In this document: positions 43,135 to 51,804 of the stretch, piece by piece | Position numbering within the stretch: the stretch's first letter is position 1 | Layout of the letters: every line of letters begins with the position of its first letter | Source of the DNA: Fen-178 sp963722575 | Lineage (GTDB): Bacteria > Acidobacteriota > Terriglobia > Bryobacterales > Bryobacteraceae | Length of the DNA stretch: 64,000 bases | Direction: 5' to 3' | Assembly (NCBI GenBank): GCA_963722575.1 | Contig: CAVRNR010000022.1 | Location: 1,550,001-1,614,000, forward strand | The notes under the pieces: model-generated | Databases searched by the model: none | What the model saw: only the letters and a program-made list of their open reading frames with translations | Told to the model about the DNA's origin: nothing | Position numbers and translations under genes: made by a program

Positions 43135-44120
43135 GCATTACCGCCATCGTGCCGGTGTGGAACGGCCGCGAGCTTCTGGAGCGGTTGCTCGCCAGCCTGG
43201 AGGCCCAGACCGAGGCCGCCACGGAGTTGCTGGTGGTGGACAACGGTTCGACGGACGGCGCGCCCGAGTTGGCCCGCGCCCGTGGAGCGCGCGTGATTCC
43301 GATGGGCCACAACGCCGGTTTCGCCGCGGCCATGAACCGTGGCATTCGCGAGAGCCGCGGCGAATGGATTGCCGTGCTCAACAGCGACGTCGAGCTGGCG
43401 CCGGATTACTTCGCCAGACTTCTCGCCGCTTGTAGCGCGGACACCTGGTTCGCCACCGGCAAGATTCTGGCCGCGGCGTCGGACCACCGCATCGATGCCA
43501 CTTTCGACCTTCTCTGCCGCGGCGGCGCCGCGTGGCGCGTAGGCAACGGCCGCGCCGACGCCTCCGCCTTTTCGCTCGCCCGTCCCATCTGGTCGGCGCC
43601 GTGGACCGCGGCCCTGTTTCGCGCGGAACTGTTCCAACGGGCGGGGCTGCTGGAAGAAAGCTTCGAATCGTACATGGAAGATGTGGATTTCGGCCTGCGT
43701 TGCGCCGCGCGGGGATTCGCCGGCCAGTATGTCCCCGAGGCTCTCGCCTGGCATCGCGGGAGCGCCACGCTCGGACGGTGGCATCCCGAAACCGTGCGGC
43801 GCATAGCACGCAACCAACTCCTGCTGCTGGCGCGCCACTATCCCCGGCGGCTTCTGCTTGGCTGGTTCTGGCCGATCTTTGTGGCGCAGTTCTTGTGGGG
43901 TGCGGTGGCCGTTCGTCACGGCGCCGGTTTCGCGTGGCTGCGCGGCGAAGGGCATGGGCTTCGCCGTTTCTTCGCCGCGCGCGGCCAGACTCTCGACGCC
44001 AAAGTACTGGATAGCGTACTAAGTGCAAATGAGCGGCTGATTCGCAGCGTACAGGTTTCCACGGGCTTCGACATTTTCTGGAAGTTGTACTTTCTTCTGA
44101 CCCGTGGCGGGGCAAAGTGA
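43131..44120 (+). CDS. GT2 glycosyltransferase (rhamnosyltransferase-like)
   Basis: 329 residues. SITAIVPVWNGRELLERLLA, ELLVVDNGSTDGAPELAR, AVLNSDVELAPDYF and FESYMEDVDFGLRCAARGF are the standard signatures of the GT2 group that includes WbbL-type rhamnosyltransferases, with SDV as the metal-binding DxD equivalent. A C-terminal helical part (LLLARHYPRRLLLGWFWPIF) may associate with the membrane. It is coupled to the preceding GT2 gene and lies 3 bp ahead of another. Confidence 0.9.
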   Translation: MSITAIVPVWNGRELLERLLASLEAQTEAATELLVVDNGSTDGAPELARARGARVIPMGHNAGFAAAMNRGIRESRGEWIAVLNSDVELAPDYFARLLAACSADTWFATGKILAAASDHRIDATFDLLCRGGAAWRVGNGRADASAFSLARPIWSAPWTAALFRAELFQRAGLLEESFESYMEDVDFGLRCAARGFAGQYVPEALAWHRGSATLGRWHPETVRRIARNQLLLLARHYPRRLLLGWFWPIFVAQFLWGAVAVRHGAGFAWLRGEGHGLRRFFAARGQTLDAKVLDSVLSANERLIRSVQVSTGFDIFWKLYFLLTRGGAK

Positions 44121-44123
44121 CAC

Positions 44124-45056
44124 ATGTCTGAAATCGGCATCGTCATCGTCACTTATAACTCGGAGGCCGAAATCGGCGCCTCGCTGGACGCTGCCCTGCT
44201 CACCGGCGCCAATGTGGTGGTGGTGGACAACGGTTCCCAGGACCGGACCATCGCGGAGGTCGCCCGCCGCGGCGTCCGGTTGATCGCCAATTCGTCCAAC
44301 CAGGGCTTCGCAGCGGCGGTAAATCAAGGGTTTGCAGTGTTGGATTCCCCGTATGTCCTGCTGTTGAACCCGGATGCCGTTCTCCAGAGCGGCCTGGAAC
44401 CGCTTCGGGAGGCCTGCGACCTTCCCGGCTCCGCGGGCGCCGGCGGCCGGCTCTTGGACCCCGGCGGACGCCCGCAGACCGGTTTTATGGTGCGCCAACT
44501 GCCCACACCGGCCACCTTGATTTTGGAAGCCGTATTGCTCAACAGAATCTGGCCGGGTAATCCGGTGAACCGACGGTACCGCGGTTTGGCGCTGGACTAC
44601 TCCACGCGTTTGGCGGTGGAGCAACCGGCGGGGGCGTTCTTCATGGTTCGCCGGGCGGTGTGGCGGGAACTGGGCGGTTTCGACGAGGGCTTTTTCCCGC
44701 TCTGGTTCGAGGATGTGGATTTTTGCCGCCGGGTGGCGGACCGGGGATATTACCTCTATTACGTCCCCGAGGCGGTCGCGAAACACACCGGGGCGCATTC
44801 CATCCGGCGCTTGACAGTGGAGATGCGCCGCGTTTACTGGTATTGTAGTTTACTTAGGTATTCAGCCAAGCACTTTCGTCCGGCAGCCTTTCGGGCGGTT
44901 TGTCTGGCCGTTGTGACGGGCTCGTTGCCGCGGAGCATCGCGGAATCGATCGTCGATCGGAGCCTGAAGCCTTTGGCAGCGTACGGGAAGGTCGCGGGGT
45001 TCGCCGGCCGCTGCGTGTTGTGCGGTTCGGCCCCCATCTTTAGGGTGCAAGGGTGA
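44124..45056 (+). CDS. GT2 glycosyltransferase (rhamnosyltransferase-like)
   Basis: 310 residues, GT2 fold: EIGIVIVTYNSEAEIGASLD, VVVVDNGSQDRTIAEVA, LLLNPDAVLQSGLE and FFPLWFEDVDFCRRVADRG. The C-terminal third is helical and basic. It belongs to the same series as the neighbours at 43131 and 45088, and each gene probably adds one sugar of a repeat unit. Codon use is slightly less GC-extreme toward the 3' end. Confidence 0.9.
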   Translation: MSEIGIVIVTYNSEAEIGASLDAALLTGANVVVVDNGSQDRTIAEVARRGVRLIANSSNQGFAAAVNQGFAVLDSPYVLLLNPDAVLQSGLEPLREACDLPGSAGAGGRLLDPGGRPQTGFMVRQLPTPATLILEAVLLNRIWPGNPVNRRYRGLALDYSTRLAVEQPAGAFFMVRRAVWRELGGFDEGFFPLWFEDVDFCRRVADRGYYLYYVPEAVAKHTGAHSIRRLTVEMRRVYWYCSLLRYSAKHFRPAAFRAVCLAVVTGSLPRSIAESIVDRSLKPLAAYGKVAGFAGRCVLCGSAPIFRVQG

Positions 45057-45087
45057 AAGAGAAGATCGGCCTCTTCGGTTCTGGTTC

Positions 45088-46137
45088 ATGGCGCAAAACG
45101 ACTTCGTCTCCGTCACGATAGTTACGTACGACAGCGGCCGCTTCATCAAGCGCTGCCTGGAATCGGTGCTTTCCCAAAGGTATCCGCTCAAAGAGGTCAT
45201 CGTTGTCGATAACGCCTCCACCGACGGCACCATCGACATCCTCGAACAGTTCGAGGGCCGGTGCCAGGTCTATTACAACGAGGAAAACATGGGTTTTGCG
45301 GCGGCGCAGAACCAGGCCATCAAGCTCTCCAATGGCGACTGGGTGCTCACGCTGAATCCCGATGTCCTGCTGCTGCCCAACTTCATTCAGGCGTTGGTGG
45401 ATGCCGGCCAGTCGGATTCCCGGATCGGGTCGGTCTGCGGCAAGCTGCTGACCATGACCTCGCATTTCGAGATTCCCGAGAGGCCGGTAGTGGATTCCAC
45501 GGGGATTTACTTCAATCCCATGCTGCGCCACCTGGACCGCGGCAGCCAGGAAGTCGATAACGGCCACTACCTGCAACACGAGTACGTCTTCGGCGCCACC
45601 GCCGCGGCCGCCCTGTACCGCCGCGCCATGATCGACGAGATTTCGCTCGACGGAGAATTCTTCGATTCCGATTTCTTCGTCTACCGCGAAGACGCCGATG
45701 TCGCCTGGCGCGCGCAGTTGATGGGCTGGAAATGCCTGTACGCTCCCCATGCCCGCGGCTACCATGTGCGCAAAGTCCTGCCGGGCAACCGGCGCGCACT
45801 GCCTCCGGAGATCAACATGCACTCGGTGAAGAACCGCTTCCTGATGCGCATCAAGAACATCTCCGGAAACCTCTACTGGCGCAACTGGTTCTCCATTACG
45901 GCGCGCGACCTCATGGTAGTCATGTGCTGCATGTTGTGGGAGCACACTTCGCTCAAAGCCTTCTGGTATTTGGGGAGGAACCTGAAGCGGGTGCTCGCCA
46001 AGCGCCGCCAGATCCAGGTCCGCCGGCGGGTGGACGACGAGTACATGGCGAGCTGGTTCCAGTACGCGCCGGTGACCAAAAAGGCGCCCAAGAAAATGGT
46101 CCGCGTGCTGTCGCGCTCCGCCACCGCCAAGACGTAG
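45088..46137 (+). CDS. GT2 glycosyltransferase
   Basis: 349 residues. VSVTIVTYDSGRFIKRCLES, EVIVVDNASTDGTIDILEQF, LTLNPDVLLLPNFI and FFVYREDADVAWRAQLMGW mark the GT2 catalytic domain, with NPD as the metal site. The basic C-terminal tail (RNLKRVLAKRRQIQVRRR, KKAPKKMVRVLSR) suggests contact with the membrane surface. It is separated from the preceding gene by 31 bp. Confidence 0.9.
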   Translation: MAQNDFVSVTIVTYDSGRFIKRCLESVLSQRYPLKEVIVVDNASTDGTIDILEQFEGRCQVYYNEENMGFAAAQNQAIKLSNGDWVLTLNPDVLLLPNFIQALVDAGQSDSRIGSVCGKLLTMTSHFEIPERPVVDSTGIYFNPMLRHLDRGSQEVDNGHYLQHEYVFGATAAAALYRRAMIDEISLDGEFFDSDFFVYREDADVAWRAQLMGWKCLYAPHARGYHVRKVLPGNRRALPPEINMHSVKNRFLMRIKNISGNLYWRNWFSITARDLMVVMCCMLWEHTSLKAFWYLGRNLKRVLAKRRQIQVRRRVDDEYMASWFQYAPVTKKAPKKMVRVLSRSATAKT

Positions 46138-46161
46138 GGGCAGGGCATGCCCGGCCCGTTC

Positions 46162-47259
46162 ATGCGCATTGCCCTCCTCGGTACGCGCGGCATACCGGCC
46201 AATTACGGCGGATTCGAGACTTTTGCCGAAGAACTGTCGGCTCGCCTGGCGGCGCGCGGCCACGAGGTGACCGTCTATTGCCGAACGCCCTACCCCCAAC
46301 CTTGTTATCGCGGCGTCCGGCTTCAGTATCTCCCCACCATTCGCCATAAGTACCTCGATACTCTGGCCCATGCCCTGCTTTCGACGCTCCACCTGCTGGG
46401 GCATCGCTCGGACGTGGCGCTCTACTGCAACGGCGCCAACGCCATCTTCACCGCGTTGCCGCGAATGTTCGGCATGCCGGTGGCGCTGAATGTGGACGGC
46501 ATCGAGCGCCAACGCAAGAAGTGGAACCGGCTCGCCAAGGCCTGGTACCTGGTTTCCGAATGGCTGGCCACGTTCTGCCCCACGGTGGTGGTCACCGATG
46601 CGCTGGCTATTCAGGACTACTACCGCCGCCGCTACCGCAAACCGACCGTCTTCATTCCATACGGCGCGGAGGTGGGCCGGGTGGAAGGTTGCGGGACGCT
46701 CGAGAAACTGGGACTCGAGCCCGGCCGGTATTTCCTGTATGTGAGCCGCATGGAGCCCGAGAACCATCCGCTCGAAGTGCGCGAGGCGTTCGAGCGGGTC
46801 GGCACCTCGCTGAAGCTGGCGCTGGTCGGCGACGCTCCCTACGCCCGCGATTACATCCGCCGAGTGCGCGATACACGGGACCCGCGCATCGTGATGCCCG
46901 GCGCCATCTACGGCGCGGGCTACCGCGAGCTGGGATCGCACTCGTTCGCCTACATTCACGCCACCGAGGTGGGCGGCACACACCCGGCGCTGATCGAAGC
47001 CATGGGACGCGGCGCGTTGGTGTTATACCGCAACACGCCGGAAAACGCCGAAGTCGCGGGCGGCGCGGGGATTCCGTTCGAGCCGGACGAGTTGGCGGCC
47101 AAGCTGCGCATGGTGCTGGAGATGAGCGAAGCGGATCGTGCGGCTCTCGGGCAGCGCGCCATGGATCGCGTCCGCGAGCGCTATTCCTGGGAAGCGGTGA
47201 CGGACGCCTACGAGAAGTTGCTGGGCGAGCTCACGCATCCGCTACCGAAGAAGGTGTGA
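46162..47259 (+). CDS. GT4 glycosyltransferase with DUF1972 N-terminus (rhamnosyltransferase-like)
   Basis: 365 residues from the ATG at 46162; the in-frame ATG at 46147 lies within a degenerate family C palindrome. The N-terminus MRIALLGTRGIPANYGGFETFAEEL is the hallmark of the DUF1972/WchF-like beta-1,4-rhamnosyltransferase group. The C-terminal GT4 domain has YFLYVSRMEPENHPLEVREA, THPALIEAMGRGALVLYRNT and ENAEVAGGAGIPF, where HPALIEAMG replaces the usual E-x7-E segment. It is the last gene of the polysaccharide cluster. Confidence 0.9.
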   Translation: MRIALLGTRGIPANYGGFETFAEELSARLAARGHEVTVYCRTPYPQPCYRGVRLQYLPTIRHKYLDTLAHALLSTLHLLGHRSDVALYCNGANAIFTALPRMFGMPVALNVDGIERQRKKWNRLAKAWYLVSEWLATFCPTVVVTDALAIQDYYRRRYRKPTVFIPYGAEVGRVEGCGTLEKLGLEPGRYFLYVSRMEPENHPLEVREAFERVGTSLKLALVGDAPYARDYIRRVRDTRDPRIVMPGAIYGAGYRELGSHSFAYIHATEVGGTHPALIEAMGRGALVLYRNTPENAEVAGGAGIPFEPDELAAKLRMVLEMSEADRAALGQRAMDRVRERYSWEAVTDAYEKLLGELTHPLPKKV

Positions 47260-47283
47260 GGATATCGCCCGCAAGCGGGCAAT

Positions 47284-47333
47284 GGGCAAGCTAAAGCATG
47301 CCCCACCATGGTGGGGCATGCTTTAGCTTGCCC
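47284..47333. repeat. Family B perfect 50-bp palindrome with T-run
   Basis: GGGCAAGCTAAAGCATGCCC-CACCATGGTG-GGGCATGCTTTAGCTTGCCC is its own reverse complement over all 50 bp. It is followed by GG and TTTTT (47336-47340), so on the plus strand it could act as a terminator of the polysaccharide cluster. Confidence 0.92.
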
Positions 47334-47389
47334 GGTTTTTCAGGGCTTCCGACGGTCGCGGCCCGGAATGAGGCGCCGAGCGGGTGGCT

Positions 47390-47395
47390 TAAAAT
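47390..47395 (+). promoter_or_regulatory. Candidate -10 box of alr
   Basis: TAAAAT, five of six to consensus, ends 7 nt before the alr GTG. No good -35 is seen. There is no Shine-Dalgarno site, so a leaderless mRNA is the simplest reading. Confidence 0.5.
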
Positions 47396-47402
47396 AGAAG
47401 CA

Positions 47403-48533
47403 GTGTCCCTTCCTTACCGCTGCTACGTCGTCGTATCGCGCGAGCAGATCGCGCTCAACTACCGCAACGTCCGCTCCGTCGTGGGCCCCCAGGTCGAGGT
47501 CGCCGGCGTGGTCAAGGCGGATGGCTACGGCCACGGCGCGGTCGAGGTTTCGCGCGTGCTGGTTGCCGAAGGCGCTAAATGGCTGGCGGTCAGTTCCGTC
47601 GAGGAAGGCGTCAACCTGCGCCGCGGAGGCATCCTGCCAGCCCGCATCCTGGTGATGGGCGGCTTCCTTCCCTATGAGGGCGAGGCGCTGGTGGAACACC
47701 AACTCACGCCGGTGGTTCATTCGCTTCACCAGATACGCCTGCTGGACCAATACGGGCGCGCTTCCGGGAAGCCCATTCCCTATCACTTGAAGATCGATTC
47801 CGGCATGAACCGGCTGGGCACGCAGGCCGGGGCGGTCGAGATCCTCGCCGCTCTTCAAGAAAACGGCCACACACGGCTGGAGGGCCTGATGACCCACTTC
47901 GCGTCGGCCGCCGATTACACCACCAGCCAGACCGGCGGCCAACTTGCGTACTTTCACGCCATCTGCGCCCGGTTGCGCGAGGCCGGGGTGAACGCGGCGT
48001 ACCGGCACACGTCGAGCACCAGCGCCATCGGCTATGGGCGCGTGGAAGGCTGGCACAACATGGTGCGCGCCGGCCACGCACTCTACGGCTACGTGTCTCC
48101 CGCGCGCGGCGACGCCCCCCGTCAGCTCCTGGATGTGAAGCCGGCTCTCACCTGGAAGGCCAAGTTGCTGGCCGTCAAGGACGTGCCCGAAGGGGCACTG
48201 ATCGGCTACGGCGGAACGTTCCGCGCGCCTCACCCCATGCGCATCGGTATTCTGGGCGCCGGCTATGCCGACGGCGTGTTTCACCGGCTCTCCAATCGCG
48301 GCAAGGTCATCGCCGACGGCCGGCTGACCTCCATCCTCGGCACCATTTCGATGGATCTGACTACCATCGACCTCAGCCATACCACGGCCCTCGGTCCAGG
48401 TGATGAAGCGACCCTGCTCGGGGTTGAAGGCGACACCCGCCTGGACGCGCAGCAGATCGCCAAAGTGGCGGGCACCATCTCCTACAACATTCTGTGCAGC
48501 ATCAGCGCGCGCGTGCGGCGCGTGTACGTGTAG
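47403..48533 (+). CDS. alr: Alanine racemase
   Basis: 376 residues from a GTG at 47403; the upstream 35 codons of the open frame derive from the family B palindrome and spacer. Pyridoxal phosphate-binding lysine in VEVAGVVKADGYGHGAVEV, catalytic tyrosine in LIGYGGTFRAPHPMRIG, and the C-terminal domain motif LGTISMDLTTIDLS are present. It interconverts L- and D-alanine for peptidoglycan. The stop codon is part of the palindrome at 48531-48556. Confidence 0.96.
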   Translation: MSLPYRCYVVVSREQIALNYRNVRSVVGPQVEVAGVVKADGYGHGAVEVSRVLVAEGAKWLAVSSVEEGVNLRRGGILPARILVMGGFLPYEGEALVEHQLTPVVHSLHQIRLLDQYGRASGKPIPYHLKIDSGMNRLGTQAGAVEILAALQENGHTRLEGLMTHFASAADYTTSQTGGQLAYFHAICARLREAGVNAAYRHTSSTSAIGYGRVEGWHNMVRAGHALYGYVSPARGDAPRQLLDVKPALTWKAKLLAVKDVPEGALIGYGGTFRAPHPMRIGILGAGYADGVFHRLSNRGKVIADGRLTSILGTISMDLTTIDLSHTTALGPGDEATLLGVEGDTRLDAQQIAKVAGTISYNILCSISARVRRVYV

Positions 48534-48556
48534 GGGCCGGGCATGCCCGGCCCCTA
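48531..48556. repeat. Family C palindrome at the alr stop codon
   Basis: TAGGGGCCGGGCA-TGCCCGGCCCCTA is a perfect 26-bp palindrome that includes the alr stop codon TAG. No T-run follows directly. It lies 27 bp upstream of the extended -10 box of rpoN. Confidence 0.85.
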
Positions 48557-48579
48557 CAAGCGGGGATGCATTTTTGGAG

Positions 48580-48588
48580 TGATATCAT
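48580..48588 (+). promoter_or_regulatory. Extended -10 promoter of rpoN-hpf-rapZ
   Basis: TGATATCAT contains the extended -10 form TG-n-TATCAT. It ends 9 nt before the rpoN ATG, so the 5' leader would be only a few bases. An AGGA (48589-48592) follows directly and could serve as a ribosome site only for longer transcripts reading through from alr. Confidence 0.55.
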
Positions 48589-48597
48589 AGGATTCAG

Positions 48598-50205
48598 ATG
48601 AGCTTACTGTCGCCAAGATTGCAACTCAAGGTCGCACAGAAGCAGATTCTCACGCCCGGCCTGGTGCAAATGGTCACCGTTCTTCAGCTCAACCGGCTGG
48701 AGCTGAAGGAGATGATCACCCAGGAGATCGTCAAGAATCCGGTTTTGGAGGAAGCCACCGAAGAGCCCGGCGAAGAGGTCACCCCGGAGGAGTTGCTGCC
48801 GCTGCTCGAGGCCGAGGCGGAGACCGTGACCGACCCCGCCGACAAGCAGATCCTGGAAGCAGCCGTATTGAACGACGCCAACTCGCTGGACGGCTCGGTG
48901 GGCGACGTGGCCATCAATGGCAACCTCTTTCCCGATGCCGAAGAGACCGCGGGGGCAGTGGCGGAGCCGGAACCGGGAATCCCAGCCGCGGAACCGGAAA
49001 CGCCTGCCGCCACGGACCCGTTCGACGAAATCGATTTCGGCACGTTTTTCGACGACTACCTCGATCCCGGCTACAAGAGCCCCGCCTCGGAATCGGTGGA
49101 AAAGCCTTCGTTCGAGACCTTCCTGTCCGCGCCCCTCACTTTGGGCGACTACTTGCGCTCGCAATTGAGCGTCAGCTTGATTTCCGACGAGGTCCGCGAC
49201 GCCGCCGAGTCCATCATCGGCAACCTGGACGAGGATGGCTACCTGTTCGCGTCTCTGGAGGAGATCGCCTCGGTCGGAGAGCACCGCCAGGCGGACGTGG
49301 AAGAGGCGCTGAAGGTGGTGCAGGCGCTCGATCCGGCCGGTGTGGGCGCACGCAGCTTGCAGGAATGCCTGCTCTTGCAGATCGAGAGCGTCAATGGCCG
49401 GGGCGGCGTCGCCTGGCAGATCGTGTCCGATCATATGCGGTTGCTCGAGATGCGGCAGTACAAGGAGATCGCCCGGTTGTTGGGGCGGCCCATGGAGCAT
49501 GTCGAAATCGCCGTCCACATGATCCATCACCTCAATCCGCGGCCGGGCTTGCGCTATTCCGGCTCGGGGGCGCGCGTGGTGGAACCGGACGTCTCCTTCA
49601 TCAAGGACGGTGACGATTACATCATCCAGATGAACGACGAGGACGTGCCGCAACTCCGGCTCAATCCGCAGTACCGCAGAATGCTCGATCGGGAGAATGG
49701 CGCCACCAAAGAGGTCCGCGACTACGTGCGCGAGCGCTATACCTCCGCCATTCAGCTCATGAAGAACATCGAGCAGCGCAAGCAGACTATCCTGAGAGTC
49801 TGCCAGGCCATCGTGCGCCGCCAGACGGAGTTCCTGTCTTACGGCCTGGACCACCTCAAACCCATGATGATCAAAGAGGTGGCGGAGGAGGTGGGGGTGC
49901 ATCCCTCCACCGTCAGCCGCGCCGTCGCCGGCAAGTACGTCCATACGCCGCAGGGGGTGTTCGAGCTGCGCTATTTCTTTTCCGAAGCCGTGCAGGGCCC
50001 GTTGGGAGGTTCCACGCCGCTGCTCCTGTTGAAGCGGATGGTGAAGAAGATGATTGCGGAAGAAGACCGCGCCAAGCCTCTCACGGACGAGCAGATCACC
50101 GCCATGTTGCAGGCCCTGGGGATCAACGTCACACGGCGCACGGTGGCGAAATACCGCGAGGATATGAAGATCCCGTCCACCCACCAGCGGCGCGTCCGGA
50201 ACTGA
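48598..50205 (+). CDS. rpoN: RNA polymerase sigma-54 factor
   Basis: 535 residues. Region I with its glutamine-rich activator-interaction segment (SPRLQLKVAQKQILTPGLVQ, MVTVLQLNRLELKEMI), an acidic region II (about residues 60-170), the core-binding region, and the C-terminal RpoN box in NVTRRTVAKYREDMKIPSTH, which reads the -24 element. It directs transcription from activator-dependent promoters. It is followed 10 bp later by hpf and then rapZ, a conserved neighbourhood in many bacteria, although ptsN is absent here. Confidence 0.97.
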   Translation: MSLLSPRLQLKVAQKQILTPGLVQMVTVLQLNRLELKEMITQEIVKNPVLEEATEEPGEEVTPEELLPLLEAEAETVTDPADKQILEAAVLNDANSLDGSVGDVAINGNLFPDAEETAGAVAEPEPGIPAAEPETPAATDPFDEIDFGTFFDDYLDPGYKSPASESVEKPSFETFLSAPLTLGDYLRSQLSVSLISDEVRDAAESIIGNLDEDGYLFASLEEIASVGEHRQADVEEALKVVQALDPAGVGARSLQECLLLQIESVNGRGGVAWQIVSDHMRLLEMRQYKEIARLLGRPMEHVEIAVHMIHHLNPRPGLRYSGSGARVVEPDVSFIKDGDDYIIQMNDEDVPQLRLNPQYRRMLDRENGATKEVRDYVRERYTSAIQLMKNIEQRKQTILRVCQAIVRRQTEFLSYGLDHLKPMMIKEVAEEVGVHPSTVSRAVAGKYVHTPQGVFELRYFFSEAVQGPLGGSTPLLLLKRMVKKMIAEEDRAKPLTDEQITAMLQALGINVTRRTVAKYREDMKIPSTHQRRVRN

Positions 50206-50215
50206 GGAGGAAGCC

Positions 50216-50758
50216 ATGAAGATCACATATACGGGCAGACAGGTGGAGTTGGCGCCGGCTCAGGCGAAGAAACTCGCGGCGCGCTTCGACAAGATGGGCA
50301 AGATCCTGGACGGCCGGCGCGAGTGCGAAGCGCACGTGATTCTATCGCTCGAGCGCCGCGTGCACTCCGCCGAAGCCACCATCAACTACTTCGGCCACCA
50401 ACTCGTGGGGTTAGGGTCCAGCAACGACCTGTTCACGGCCGTGCATTCCGCCGTCGAAAAACTGGAAAAGCAGGCCGTCAAGGCCCGCACCAAGTGGCGC
50501 GACACCAAGCGCACGCCGCACAAGGCCAGTCCCGAGGTGGAGGCTGAGCCTGCCGCGGAATCAGACGCCGAAACCGAGCCCGAACGCCGCATTTACCGCG
50601 TCACCCAGCACCAGAAGCGCAAACCGATGACGCTCGATGAGGCGCTGATGGAGATGGAAAAGAAACACGACTACCTGGTATACCAGGATGCCGAAACCGG
50701 CCGCGTCTCAGTGCTGGTCCGCAGGCGCGACGGGCACTTCGACCTGGTCGAGGCATAA
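50216..50758 (+). CDS. hpf: Ribosome hibernation promoting factor, long form
   Basis: 180 residues, with a strong GAGGAGG site ahead of the ATG. The N-terminal S30AE domain (MKITYTGRQVELAPAQAKKL, DLFTAVHSAVEKLEKQAVKA) binds the decoding region of the 30S subunit. A variable acidic linker leads to the C-terminal dimerisation domain (IYRVTQHQKRKPMTLDEALM, DYLVYQDAETGRVSVLVRRR), which makes long HPF sufficient to form 100S dimers. It should silence ribosomes in stationary phase. Confidence 0.95.
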   Translation: MKITYTGRQVELAPAQAKKLAARFDKMGKILDGRRECEAHVILSLERRVHSAEATINYFGHQLVGLGSSNDLFTAVHSAVEKLEKQAVKARTKWRDTKRTPHKASPEVEAEPAAESDAETEPERRIYRVTQHQKRKPMTLDEALMEMEKKHDYLVYQDAETGRVSVLVRRRDGHFDLVEA

Positions 50759-50767
50759 CAGCCGGAG

Positions 50768-51670
50768 ATGCCGCGCAAACCCTCTCCCGCCACGGTGCGC
50801 GCCAAACCGGCGTCTCGCAAGCCGGATCTGGTGGTCATTACCGGCCTGAGTGGATCGGGAAAGGGCTCGGTGCTCAAAGCTCTCGAGGATCTGGGCTTCT
50901 ACTCCGTCGACAACCTGCCCGTCGAACTGATTCCCAAGTTCGCGGAACTGACGCACGACAACCCCAGCATTCAAGCGGCCGCCCTGGTGGTGGACGTCCG
51001 CGAGGGGGAGGGGCTCAAGCGGTTTCCCAAAGTGTTCGCCGGCATTCGCAAGTCGGTGAACGCCAGGCTGATTTTCCTGGAGGCCGACAACGAGGCCATC
51101 GTCCGCCGGTTCAGCGAAACCCGCCGCCCTCACCCCCTCGGCACCAACAAGTCGATCACCAGGAGCATCCTCTCGGAGCGCGCCCAGCTTGCGCCCATCC
51201 GCGCCATGGCCGATCTCACCATCAACACCTCGAAGTTCACCGTGCACGAACTTCGGGAGTTCATCGGGGAGCGGTTCGGGAGCCAGCGGGACCAGTCCAA
51301 GATCATGATTTACGTCACCAGCTTCGGCTATCGCAACGGAGTGCCGCCGGACAGCGACCTGGTGTTCGACGTTCGATTTCTGCCTAATCCAAATTACATT
51401 CCGCGCTTCAAGAACCTGACCGGCCGGCATCCCAGTGTGGCCCGATACATCCGGTCTTTTCCTCAAACTGTAGAATTTGTGCAGCGTATTTCGGACTTGT
51501 TGATCTACTTATTACCACACTATATTCAAGAGGGAAAGAGTTATCTAACGATAGCATTCGGATGTACCGGTGGACAACACCGTTCGGTAATGATGGCCGA
51601 GCAAATCCGCAATTATCTGGTACAAGCCGGATTCAAAGCCAAGGTAAATCATCGAGATATCGTCAAGTGA
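50768..51670 (+). CDS. rapZ: RapZ/YvcJ-family nucleotide-binding protein
   Basis: 300 residues. Walker A VVITGLSGSGKGSVLKALED and the family motif FYSVDNLPVELIPKF open the protein. The C-terminal domain has VTSFGYRNGVPPDSDLVFDV, RFLPNPNY and IAFGCTGGQHRSVMMAEQI, the metabolite-binding part that in E. coli senses glucosamine-6-phosphate and guides RNase E to GlmZ. GlmZ-type RNAs are not known here, so only the fold is certain. The last 220 bp of the gene are distinctly more AT-rich than the rest. Confidence 0.94.
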   Translation: MPRKPSPATVRAKPASRKPDLVVITGLSGSGKGSVLKALEDLGFYSVDNLPVELIPKFAELTHDNPSIQAAALVVDVREGEGLKRFPKVFAGIRKSVNARLIFLEADNEAIVRRFSETRRPHPLGTNKSITRSILSERAQLAPIRAMADLTINTSKFTVHELREFIGERFGSQRDQSKIMIYVTSFGYRNGVPPDSDLVFDVRFLPNPNYIPRFKNLTGRHPSVARYIRSFPQTVEFVQRISDLLIYLLPHYIQEGKSYLTIAFGCTGGQHRSVMMAEQIRNYLVQAGFKAKVNHRDIVK

Positions 51671-51804
51671 GACCGTCAGCGGATTTCCACCGCAACTGAT
51701 CGGGTGATTCCCTGTTACAAAGATTTACGAAAAAAAGATGTAATTCCACTGAACATTTCGCCCGTCATAGTGTTTAGGTCGATAAGACCAAGTGAGGAAA
51801 CCCC

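Noticed and set aside
47298..47402. N-terminal extension of alanine racemase
   Set aside because: It is translated from the family B palindrome (GGACFSLPG); the GTG at 47403 with its -10 box gives the normal start.
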